Assembly (NCBI GenBank): GCA_003498085.1
Contig: DNCM01000002.1
Coordinates: forward strand, 1-6,311
DNA length: 6,311 bases
Source of the DNA: a bacterium
GTDB taxonomy: Bacteria > UBA9089 > UBA9088
Reading direction: 5' to 3'
Both the position numbers and the translations under genes were made by a program. How positions within the stretch are numbered: position 1 is the first letter of the stretch; each line of letters begins with the position of its first letter. The notes under the pieces were generated by a model. The model did not search any database and was not told the origin of the DNA. It was given only the letters and a program-made list of their open reading frames with translations. Below, in pieces: positions 1-5,761 of the stretch.

Positions 1-227
1 TTCAACTACAAGAGAAAGAACAGATGGAAAGATAAGATGAGTCCCTATGACATCTTGATAAGAGACACCAAAACAATCAACCCCAGTATTCTAAATCTAC
101 CACCACCTATCTTAGAAGATTTCTATAGCCTCTTTAGGAACGAATACAGTATAGGGGGTGGTTACCTTGTGGGTAACGCAGTCATTCATTTAATTTTCCT
201 CTCTTGTGCAATTGGCAGATTAAATCT
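1..227. other. Downstream flank of the redox operon, no convincing gene
   Basis: This stretch follows the stop of the minus-strand nuoF-gltD fusion. On the minus strand a short ORF (189 down to 112, 25 codons, beginning MNDCVTHK) follows an AGAGG-like ribosome binding site and stops early. It matches no family I recognise and may be the start of a broken gene or chance. Another minus frame holds a hydrophobic run (RILGLIVLVSLI) without a good start. A small hairpin (GTTACC-TTGTG-GGTAAC, 161-177) is present, but no T-tract follows it on either strand, so it is not a typical terminator. A plus-strand open frame from 37 to 558 is mostly antisense to the fusion gene and was not called. Confidence 0.4.
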
Positions 228-3200
228 TTACTCTTTTTCATGGCATCGTAGGCACCTCTTTGCCTCATTGACTGCCATTTCACGACTAAATCCTAACTCC
301 ACCTCATCGAATCCCTTTATCCTCTCTTCTCTCTTTAAGGTGGGCATGACATGCCTCCCTAAAGCCATGATCTCCTCATCCTCAACCAGAAGAGCTCTTT
401 CTGCTTTAATAATCATATCTTCACTCTCTTTACCGTTATTCAGATATTTATCAATAGCTACAGCAGATCTATTACCTGCGGAAATAGCTTCAATAACGGT
501 ATCAGGACCAGTAACTACATCACCACCTGCAAAGACATTTGGTAAGCTAGTAACTTGAGTCTCTTTATCCACTTTTATAGTTCCCCATTTAGTAAGTTCC
601 ACTTGACCATTTAAGAAGTCAAGCTTCACATCTTGACCTATAGCTGGGATAACCATATCTACTTCCAAGATAAACTCTGAGCCTTCAATCGGTTCAGGTA
701 TTCTTCGTCCACTCTTATCGAAGAATTCACTTAACTTCATTTTGATACATTCGATACCTTTTACCTTTCCATCTTTAGAAATGATATGTGTAGGTGCCGT
801 TAAGATTTCTATCTTTACTCCTTCATGCTCTGCATCCTTAACCTCTTCTGGAATAGCTGGCATCTCCTCTCTTGAACGGCGGTAGAGAATAGTTACCTCA
901 CGAACTCCAAGTCTAATACATACTCTAGCTGCATCAATAGCCGCATTACCACCGCCGATTATAGCTACCTTTTCACCCAATTCAATTGGATTACCAAGAT
1001 TAACATCACGCAGAAAATCTAATGCAGAAATTACTCCAGTTATATCTTCCCCTTCAATTCCCATCTTTTTGCTAACACTTGCTCCAACTCCTATAAAGAT
1101 GGCGTTGTAGTCTTTCAGAATTTCAGAAAACTCCACATCTTTACCCACCTCAGTCCCTGTCCTTATTTCCACACCCAGAGCGGTAATATCATCTATCTCT
1201 AATTTGAGTACCTTTTTAGGCAGGCGATAATTGGGGATACCGACAGCCAACATTCCACCCGCGATTTCCAATGCTTCGAATATGGTTACCTGGTAGCCCT
1301 TTCTGGCAAGGTAATATCCACAAGTTAATCCAGCAGGTCCTGCTCCAATAACAGCAATCTTTTCTAATCGATGGAATTCTACTTTTGGCATAGACTTTTT
1401 GGATTCCAACTCTACCTCATGGTCAGCTACAAATCGCTTTAAGGCACGTAAAGCCAGTGGTTCATCGATCTCATACCTTCTACATTTAGCCTCACAAGGA
1501 TGATGGCAGACCCGACCGCAGATGGAAGGGAAGGGATTACGTTCCCTAATTAATTTTAATGCCTCTTCGAATCGTTCCTGGGCAATTAAAGCCACATAGC
1601 TATGTACCTCTATATTTACCGGACAGGTATCTGAACAGGGAGCCACATAAAGCCCACTACAAACATGAGTAGGGCATCTCTTCTCTTTAATATGTATCAG
1701 GTACTCGTCTCTAAAATGTTTAATAGTAGAAAGCACTGGATTGGGAGCAGTTTGACCTAATCCACAAAGAGAGGAGTCTTTGATAATATTGGATATTTTT
1801 ATCAAGGTCTCTATGTCTTCCTCTTTGCCATCTCCCTCAGTAATCCTGGTCAAGATCTCTAGCATTCTTTTAGTACCTATGCGGCAGGGAGTGCATTTTC
1901 CACAAGACTCACTCTGGACGAACCCGAGGAAGGAACGGGCAATCTCTACCATGCAATTAGTTTCATCCATAACAACCATACTGCCAGAACACATCATTGT
2001 TCCAGCCGCAATCAGTGTATCGTAATCTATGGGGAGGTTTAATTCTGTAGTGCTCAAGCAACCGCCAGAGGGACCGCCTAATTGTACTGCCTTAAACTTT
2101 CTACCTTTCTGAATACCGCCGCCAATGTTAAAGATAATTTCTCGTAATGTGGTTCCCATGGGTACTTCTATAAGACCGGTATTATTTATCTTGCCGCCTA
2201 AGGCAAATATCTTTGTGCCTTTAGACTTCTCGGTGCCAATCTCAGCATAATTCTTGCCACCATTTAAGATGATATGGGGAATATTAGCAAATGTCTCTAC
2301 ATTGTTGATGTTGGTTGGTTTGCCCCAAAGTCCAGATTGGGCAGGAAATGGAGGTCTTGGCCTTGGCATACTTCGTCTACCTTCAATAGAAGCTATCAAA
2401 ACCGTCTCTTCACCACAGACAAAAGCCCCTGCACCTTCTTTGACCTTTAAATGAAAACTCAAATCTGTTCCTAAGATATTATTTCCTAATAGACCTAACT
2501 CTTCTGCCTGTTTGATGGCTATTTTGACATGTTTGGTTGCCAAGAGATACTCTGCCCGAACGTAGAGGTACCCCTCGGTTGAGCCAATGGCGTAAGCGGC
2601 TATAACCATACCCTCCAATATAAGATGAGGATTTCCTTCGAGGAGACTACAATCCATAAAAGCACCTGGATCACCCTCATCAGCATTACAGATAAGATAT
2701 TTAGGGGAACCTTCTGCGCCCCTACAGATACTCCATTTTAAACCTGTAGGGAAACCACCACCTCCACGACCACGCAAGCCAGATACTTTAACCTCTTCAA
2801 TTACTTCTTCAGGACTCATCGATGTAAGTACTTTACTTAAAGCAGAATAACCGCCTCGCTCAATATAATGATCAATTTGGGTTGGATCAAGCAAACCACT
2901 GTGACCTAAAATTATTCTCTTTTGTTTTTTATAAAATGGAATATCTTGTTCATGCACGAGTTTTTTTCCAGTTACTGGATCCTCATATAGAAGGCGTTCA
3001 ACAATCTCACCTTTTATAATTGTTTGCAAAATAATCTCATCTATATCTTCAATGGCTACTCGCTGATAGAAAATTCCCTGAGGCAAGATTACTACAAGTG
3101 GTCCTCTTTCGCAAAAACCTCGGCAACCAGTCCTTATCACATTCGCTTTATTTTCTAATCCTTGATTCTTAATTCCTTCGACAAAAGCATTTATTACTCC

Positions 3201-3326
3201 CTCTGCTCCAAGTGCAATACATCCAGTCCCCCCGCAGACAGTGATACGAATCTTACTGGGATCCTTTGATTGAACGAGCGACTCCCGATATCTACTCAGC
3301 TCTTCTAGTGATTTCAATTTTCTCAT
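228..3326 (-). CDS. NuoF/HydB-GltD/NfnB fusion: NADH/NAD(P)H flavoprotein oxidoreductase
   Basis: A 1032-residue soluble iron-sulfur flavoprotein made of two enzymes in one chain. The N-terminal half is NuoF/HydB-like. It has a thioredoxin-like [2Fe-2S] domain (C31, C36, C68, C72), the FMN/NADH module with GLRGRGGGGFPTG near 183-195 and CNADEGDPG near 213, an SLBB region near 370-445, and a [4Fe-4S] site (C475, C478, C481, C521). The C-terminal half is GltD/NfnB-like. It has an N-terminal Fe-S domain (C564, C568, C603, C607, C611, C615), an FAD Rossmann motif GAGPAG (661-666), an NAD(P)H motif GGGNAA (791-796), the AGGDVVTG FAD motif near 934, and a terminal CLRC pair (C1025, C1028). A start five codons upstream (3341) is open but has no ribosome binding site, whereas GGAGGAAG sits just before the chosen ATG. 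The gene lies 33 bases after nuoE. Inferred role: electron transfer between NADH and NADP(H), possibly bifurcating with ferredoxin. Confidence 0.93.
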   Translation of the reverse strand: MRKLKSLEELSRYRESLVQSKDPSKIRITVCGGTGCIALGAEGVINAFVEGIKNQGLENKANVIRTGCRGFCERGPLVVILPQGIFYQRVAIEDIDEIILQTIIKGEIVERLLYEDPVTGKKLVHEQDIPFYKKQKRIILGHSGLLDPTQIDHYIERGGYSALSKVLTSMSPEEVIEEVKVSGLRGRGGGGFPTGLKWSICRGAEGSPKYLICNADEGDPGAFMDCSLLEGNPHLILEGMVIAAYAIGSTEGYLYVRAEYLLATKHVKIAIKQAEELGLLGNNILGTDLSFHLKVKEGAGAFVCGEETVLIASIEGRRSMPRPRPPFPAQSGLWGKPTNINNVETFANIPHIILNGGKNYAEIGTEKSKGTKIFALGGKINNTGLIEVPMGTTLREIIFNIGGGIQKGRKFKAVQLGGPSGGCLSTTELNLPIDYDTLIAAGTMMCSGSMVVMDETNCMVEIARSFLGFVQSESCGKCTPCRIGTKRMLEILTRITEGDGKEEDIETLIKISNIIKDSSLCGLGQTAPNPVLSTIKHFRDEYLIHIKEKRCPTHVCSGLYVAPCSDTCPVNIEVHSYVALIAQERFEEALKLIRERNPFPSICGRVCHHPCEAKCRRYEIDEPLALRALKRFVADHEVELESKKSMPKVEFHRLEKIAVIGAGPAGLTCGYYLARKGYQVTIFEALEIAGGMLAVGIPNYRLPKKVLKLEIDDITALGVEIRTGTEVGKDVEFSEILKDYNAIFIGVGASVSKKMGIEGEDITGVISALDFLRDVNLGNPIELGEKVAIIGGGNAAIDAARVCIRLGVREVTILYRRSREEMPAIPEEVKDAEHEGVKIEILTAPTHIISKDGKVKGIECIKMKLSEFFDKSGRRIPEPIEGSEFILEVDMVIPAIGQDVKLDFLNGQVELTKWGTIKVDKETQVTSLPNVFAGGDVVTGPDTVIEAISAGNRSAVAIDKYLNNGKESEDMIIKAERALLVEDEEIMALGRHVMPTLKREERIKGFDEVELGFSREMAVNEAKRCLRCHEKE

Positions 3327-3331
3327 GTTAA

Positions 3332-3339
3332 CTTCCTCC
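3332..3339 (-). promoter_or_regulatory. Ribosome binding site fixing the fusion-gene start
   Basis: On the minus strand GGAGGAAG lies five bases before the ATG at 3326-3324. An in-frame ATG at 3341-3339 overlaps this Shine-Dalgarno itself and is preceded only by AT-rich sequence, so translation most likely begins at 3326. Confidence 0.8.
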
Positions 3340-3359
3340 ATAATTTCGGATAGATAGGC

Positions 3360-3851
3360 TCAAGACTTAGAAGCCGAAGATGTTCTTAAGTCCTCATGAG
3401 TTATTCCTCCATATTGATGTAAAATAGTAGTTGCTTTTTTAGGGGTCATCTTTCCAAAATAGTCTTTATTAATCATCATTACTGGTGAAAGGGCGCATAC
3501 CCCAAGGCAAGTTACTGTCTCAAGGGTAAATTTAAGGTCTTGCGAAGTCTCTCCTTCTTTAAGTCCAGTAATGTTTTTAACTGTTGAGAGTATCTTCTTT
3601 GATCCCTGAACATGACAGGCTGTTCCTCGACACACCCGAATAGTATATTTTCCATGAGGCGTTAAATAAAACTGGGCATAAAACGTTACAACACTATAGA
3701 TTTTACTCGCAGGAATCTTTAACTCTTTAGCAATCTTTACCATTACATCCTTTGGCAGATAACCAAATACTTCTTGGACTTCCTGTAAAACAGGGATCAA
3801 TGCCCCTTCAACGCCCTTGTATTTTGAGAGTATTTCGTCTAATTTATCCAT
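3360..3851 (-). CDS. NuoE/HydC-like [2Fe-2S] subunit
   Basis: A 163-residue protein of the NuoE/HydC family (complex I 24-kDa-like), close to the usual family length of about 160. An N-terminal helical bundle (about 1-60, including GALIPVLQEVQEVFGYLP) precedes a thioredoxin-like ferredoxin fold that ligates one [2Fe-2S] cluster through C74, C79, C115 and C119 (VCRGTACHVQG and CLGVCALSPVM). In related complexes this subunit binds beside NuoF/HydB and stores or relays an electron near the FMN. Here its partner is the fused NuoF-GltD protein encoded 33 bases downstream. An AGGTGA ribosome binding site stands before the ATG. The start lies inside the 3' end of a 38-codon CBS-like ORF (13-base overlap), which suggests translational coupling. 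The Ser/Lys-rich tail after about residue 150 is not a family feature that I recognise. Confidence 0.94.
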   Translation of the reverse strand: MDKLDEILSKYKGVEGALIPVLQEVQEVFGYLPKDVMVKIAKELKIPASKIYSVVTFYAQFYLTPHGKYTIRVCRGTACHVQGSKKILSTVKNITGLKEGETSQDLKFTLETVTCLGVCALSPVMMINKDYFGKMTPKKATTILHQYGGITHEDLRTSSASKS

Positions 3852-3955
3852 GGGTCACCTTTTCGGAAAACACTCCTGCCCCTTCCCACCGAAGCATCCT
3901 GTGAAATGGCGATCACCTCTCGAGCCACGACATCTTTAACCTTTAAATTCTCCAT
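3839..3955 (-). CDS. Short leader ORF resembling the start of a CBS domain
   Basis: This 38-codon ORF begins MENLKVKDVV and reads VKDVVAREVIAISQDASVG, the pattern of a first CBS beta-strand and helix (compare the general form VkDvMtrevitvspdasv). It then ends with KGDPWIN and a TAG. A CBS domain normally needs about 55-60 residues and works in pairs, so this cannot be a complete one. An AGGA-like ribosome binding site stands about 8 bases before the ATG, and the ORF overlaps the nuoE start by 13 bases. It could be a truncated CBS regulatory gene left at the head of the operon, or a short translated leader coupled to nuoE. The CBS reading rests on motif resemblance only, and expression is inferred. 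Confidence 0.5.
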   Translation of the reverse strand: MENLKVKDVVAREVIAISQDASVGRGRSVFRKGDPWIN

Positions 3956-3981
3956 CTTTATCGTCCTATTCCTCTTAATCG

Positions 3982-3997
3982 ATACTTGTATAAGTAT
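3982..3997. promoter_or_regulatory. Near-palindrome over the -10 region, possible operator
   Basis: The 16-base sequence ATACTTGTATAAGTAT is an inverted repeat of 6-base arms (ATACTT/AAGTAT) with one mismatched pair near the centre. It overlaps the proposed -10 box and start region of the operon promoter, where a dimeric repressor would block initiation. AT-rich DNA makes such palindromes fairly common, and no regulator gene is visible in the window. Confidence 0.35.
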
Positions 3998-4022
3998 ATA
4001 CCAAAATAAAATCAATTTTCAA
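3993..4022 (-). promoter_or_regulatory. Candidate sigma-70-type promoter of the redox operon
   Basis: On the minus strand TTGAAA (complement of 4017-4022, five of six to TTGACA) is separated by 18 bases from TATACT (complement of 3993-3998, five of six to TATAAT). An alternative -10 TATATA (3995-4000) gives a 16-base spacer. Transcription would begin about 30 bases upstream of the CBS-like leader ORF, so the promoter serves the leader, nuoE and the fusion gene. Confidence 0.5.
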
Positions 4023-4045
4023 GTGTTAAAGTTTAAAATTCCACA

Positions 4046-4062
4046 GATGGGTATAGACATAT
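4046..4062 (+). repeat. Direct repeat, left copy
   Basis: GATGGGTATAGACATAT matches the copy at 4300-4316 at 15 of 17 positions, the differences falling in the three bases after GATG. The pair brackets the transposase remnant. Confidence 0.5.
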
Positions 4063-4147
4063 AAGCCACCCTGATGAAAAAATAGAAATAAAGTTTAAAA
4101 GAACTTATGCTTTTCATATTGTTCTTAGTATAATGAAAAACTTCCAT

Positions 4148-4160
4148 AAAGGGGGTGATC
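4148..4160 (+). promoter_or_regulatory. Near-perfect Shine-Dalgarno of the transposase remnant
   Basis: AAAGGGGGTGATC matches the full anti-Shine-Dalgarno complement TAAGGAGGTGATC at 11 of 13 positions and ends three bases before the ATG at 4164. It identifies that ATG as the original start rather than the upstream ATG at 4133, which overlaps a TATAAT box. Confidence 0.7.
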
Positions 4161-4163
4161 AAG

Positions 4164-4318
4164 ATGGATACTATTGTATTATTAAGATAAGGAAAATTTC
4201 AAATAAGAAAGCAAGAGAATTGGTAAGGAAGGTTTTGAATGAGAATAGCGGTAATATTTCTAAGACTGCAAGGATATTGAAAATATTAAGGAACGAAAGG
4301 ATGTGGATAGACATATGA
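4164..4318 (+). pseudogene. Transposase N-terminal helix-turn-helix fragment, frameshifted and truncated
   Basis: From the ATG at 4164 the reading frame gives MDTIVLLR and a TAA at 4188. The adjacent frame then continues RKISNKKARELVRKVL and SGNISKTARIL, which resembles the helix-turn-helix that opens many IS transposases, normally followed by a second recognition helix. After ARILKI the resemblance stops and the frame ends at 4318 (TGA). The gene has therefore lost frame once near 4188 (one base lost or two gained) and has lost everything after about 45 residues. An intact ORF also runs in the second frame from an ATG at 4133 (61 codons), but that start has no ribosome binding site. The transposase assignment is by pattern recognition; no catalytic residues remain to confirm it. 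Confidence 0.6.
4300..4316 (+). repeat. Direct repeat, right copy
   Basis: GATGTGGATAGACATAT is the partner of the copy at 4046-4062. It coincides with the point where the transposase-like reading ends, consistent with a deletion or recombination junction. Confidence 0.5.
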
Positions 4319-4488
4319 TAAAATACAATCTACCAAAAGATGTAATCCTTGATCAGATTCCTTTAAGAAAATATATCTTCTAGAAAGTTAGCAGTTCCCA
4401 TAGGCAAGATGATGAATATTTCTTGATGTCCAAGAAGTAAGGATGTAATAATATTCCTATGTTTCTTAGCAAAGCTTAAAAGTAAAAT
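4319..4488 (+). other. Degenerate spacer before the radical SAM gene
   Basis: A short frame from the ATG at 4315 (MIKYNLPKDVILDQIPLRKY, stop at 4381) is followed by several frames broken by stops. It looks like worn coding sequence or chance and matches nothing I recognise. An open minus-strand frame (4644 to 4363) mostly lies antisense to the radical SAM gene. A weak promoter candidate for that gene, TTGATG (4423-4428) with 17 bases to TAATAA (4446-4451), is poorly conserved. Confidence 0.3.
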
Positions 4489-5619
4489 ATGACAAAATTC
4501 GTTGAGACCGAGACAAAAAGCATACTTATAAAGCGTAAGTTTAGAGACAATTGGTTTTGGGATAGATATGTGATCAATCCTTATCGGGGCTGTCAATTTG
4601 CCTGTAGTTATTGTGATGCTGTAACCGAAAAATATCTTATTCATGAAAATTACAAGGATTTCTCAAGAAGAATCTATGTGAAAAAGAATGCCCCTTTAGT
4701 TTTAGAAAAGGAAATTAAGAAATATAAACCAGATGTTATTGCTATATCTGGAGTTACCGATCCTTACCAACCTGCTGAGGAAGAATATGGATTAACGAGA
4801 AAGATATTGGAAGTTTTAGCAGGACATAGATTTTCCGTTCATATCATTACAAAGAGTGATCTCGTTTTAAGAGATATCGATTTATTGAAGGAGATATCAA
4901 AACATGCATGGTGCACTGTTTCTTTTACGATTATAACCTTTAATAAAAAGTTATTGCCATATTTAGAGCCATTTGCACTACCTCCAGAAAAAAGACTAAA
5001 GGCTGTTGAGGAATTAAACAAAGCAGGAATACAGGCTGGTGTTAATCTAATCCCTATTGTACCTTACCTTTCGGATACCTCTTGTAATATCGAAGAGATG
5101 ATTAAGAAAGCATCAGAAAATGCGAAGTATATCTTAATCGGTACTTCAATGACCCTAAGGAGTAATCAAAGGATAAGATTCTTAAAGCTATTGAAGAAAA
5201 ATTTTCCAGAACTTTTGGTGAAATATGAAGGTTTATATGGTGAACAAGAAAATCCTCCGGAGGATTATATTTTGGAATTAAACAGATGTGCTTTTGGATT
5301 TTGCAAGAAATATGGGATAAAAAACTACATTCAACCACCAAACTTTGAAAGACCATTCAAAGAGAACTTTGAAGTAGCAAACCATCTATTACTAATAGCA
5401 TTTTTTAAGGAATTTAAATTGAAAGATATCTATTCAGCATGGGCATACCACAAGGTAGCTTATAAAATAGAAGGATTAAACAAAAGCATAGATGATATCC
5501 ATAAAAGGGGAGAACTTAAGAAGATTCCTGGAGTTGGGGAAAGTATAGCTAAAGTTATCGAAGATTTTTTAGTAAATGGAGAAAGTGAAAAGTTGAAGGA
5601 TGAGATGGATAGTATATAA
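4489..5619 (+). CDS. SPL-like radical SAM protein fused to a PolX-type helix-hairpin-helix domain
   Basis: A 376-residue cytosolic protein. The N-terminal part (about 20-290) belongs to the radical SAM superfamily, spore photoproduct lyase-like group (COG1533). C35, C39 and C42 form the CX3CX2C motif in NPYRGCQFACSYCDA and would ligate the SAM-cleaving [4Fe-4S] cluster. The group-typical stretches SGVTDPYQPAEE, ITKSDLVLRDIDLL, LEPFALPPEKRLKAVEEL and NLIPIVPYLSD follow. Residues about 297-376 add a domain that resembles the N-terminal 8-kDa domain of DNA polymerase X/beta: AYHKVAYKIEGLNKSIDDI, then the hairpin LKKIPGVGESIAKVIEDFL. Such domains bind DNA non-specifically through the backbone. 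The group is usually about 280-300 residues, so the tail is an addition. The likely role is DNA lesion repair or modification; the substrate is unknown. An in-frame TAA two codons upstream fixes the start region; the ribosome binding site is weak. The gene lies upstream of, and on the same strand as, an ERCC4 nuclease. Confidence 0.9.
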   Translation: MTKFVETETKSILIKRKFRDNWFWDRYVINPYRGCQFACSYCDAVTEKYLIHENYKDFSRRIYVKKNAPLVLEKEIKKYKPDVIAISGVTDPYQPAEEEYGLTRKILEVLAGHRFSVHIITKSDLVLRDIDLLKEISKHAWCTVSFTIITFNKKLLPYLEPFALPPEKRLKAVEELNKAGIQAGVNLIPIVPYLSDTSCNIEEMIKKASENAKYILIGTSMTLRSNQRIRFLKLLKKNFPELLVKYEGLYGEQENPPEDYILELNRCAFGFCKKYGIKNYIQPPNFERPFKENFEVANHLLLIAFFKEFKLKDIYSAWAYHKVAYKIEGLNKSIDDIHKRGELKKIPGVGESIAKVIEDFLVNGESEKLKDEMDSI

Positions 5620-5642
5620 GATTCTACTTGCTTGTAGGAATC
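5620..5642 (+). other. Small hairpin just after the radical SAM gene
   Basis: GATTCTAC and GTAGGAATC can pair around a six-base loop with one bulged base, starting at the base after the stop codon. No run of T follows, so it is not a classical intrinsic terminator. It overlaps the -35 part of the candidate promoter for the next gene. Confidence 0.3.
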
Positions 5643-5656
5643 AATATAAGTATAAT
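5628..5656 (+). promoter_or_regulatory. Candidate promoter for the ERCC4 nuclease gene
   Basis: TTGCTT (5628-5633, three of six to TTGACA) is followed after 17 bases by a perfect TATAAT (5651-5656). Transcription would begin near 5663, leaving about 100 bases of leader before the ATG at 5762. The nuclease gene could thus be expressed independently of the radical SAM gene, although readthrough is also possible. Confidence 0.4.
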
Positions 5657-5710
5657 GGATGCTTGATATTTCGAGGTATTTTATTTTTTCATGCAAAAAA
5701 TGAGATCATC

Positions 5711-5751
5711 ACTGTTTATATTTTGAAAAGCACAATGAATAGAAAAACAGT
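5711..5751. repeat. Seven-base inverted repeat in the leader of the nuclease gene
   Basis: ACTGTTT (5711-5717) and AAACAGT (5745-5751) are perfect inverse complements separated by 27 AT-rich bases, the right arm ending 10 bases before the start codon. It could be a pair of operator half-sites or a weak leader stem. The arms are short enough to occur by chance. Confidence 0.25.
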
Positions 5752-5761
5752 ATAAAATAAG

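Larger units (their letters stand above)
4046..4316 (+). mobile_element. Decayed insertion-sequence fragment
   Basis: A 17-base imperfect direct repeat (GATG, three variable bases, ATAGACATAT; 15 of 17 identical) stands at 4046-4062 and 4300-4316. Between the copies are a TATAAT box (4129-4134), a near-consensus ribosome binding site and a frameshifted transposase N-terminus. The rest of any transposase, including its catalytic domain, is absent. I read this as the left end of an insertion sequence with a large internal deletion. I see no clear terminal inverted repeats, and the family is not identifiable. Confidence 0.45.

Noticed and set aside
161..177. Hairpin GTTACC-TTGTG-GGTAAC as terminator of the redox operon
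   Set aside because: The stem is only six base pairs and no T-tract follows on the minus strand.
37..558. Plus-strand 173-codon open frame
   Set aside because: Two thirds of it is antisense to the strongly conserved C-terminus of the NuoF-GltD fusion. It shows no family motif or ribosome binding site, and reads as a shadow of that gene.
4133..4163. ATG at 4133 as start of the 61-codon ORF
   Set aside because: It overlaps a TATAAT box and has no ribosome binding site, while a near-perfect Shine-Dalgarno precedes the ATG at 4164.
4363..4644. Minus-strand 93-codon open frame before and inside the radical SAM gene
   Set aside because: More than half lies antisense to the radical SAM cluster-binding region and no motif is visible.
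4912..4914. Cys142 of the radical SAM protein as the H-atom donor cysteine of spore photoproduct lyase (C141 in B. subtilis)
   Set aside because: The similar number is coincidental. In the Bacillus enzyme the donor lies about 44 residues after the cluster motif, while here the cysteine is 100 residues after it.
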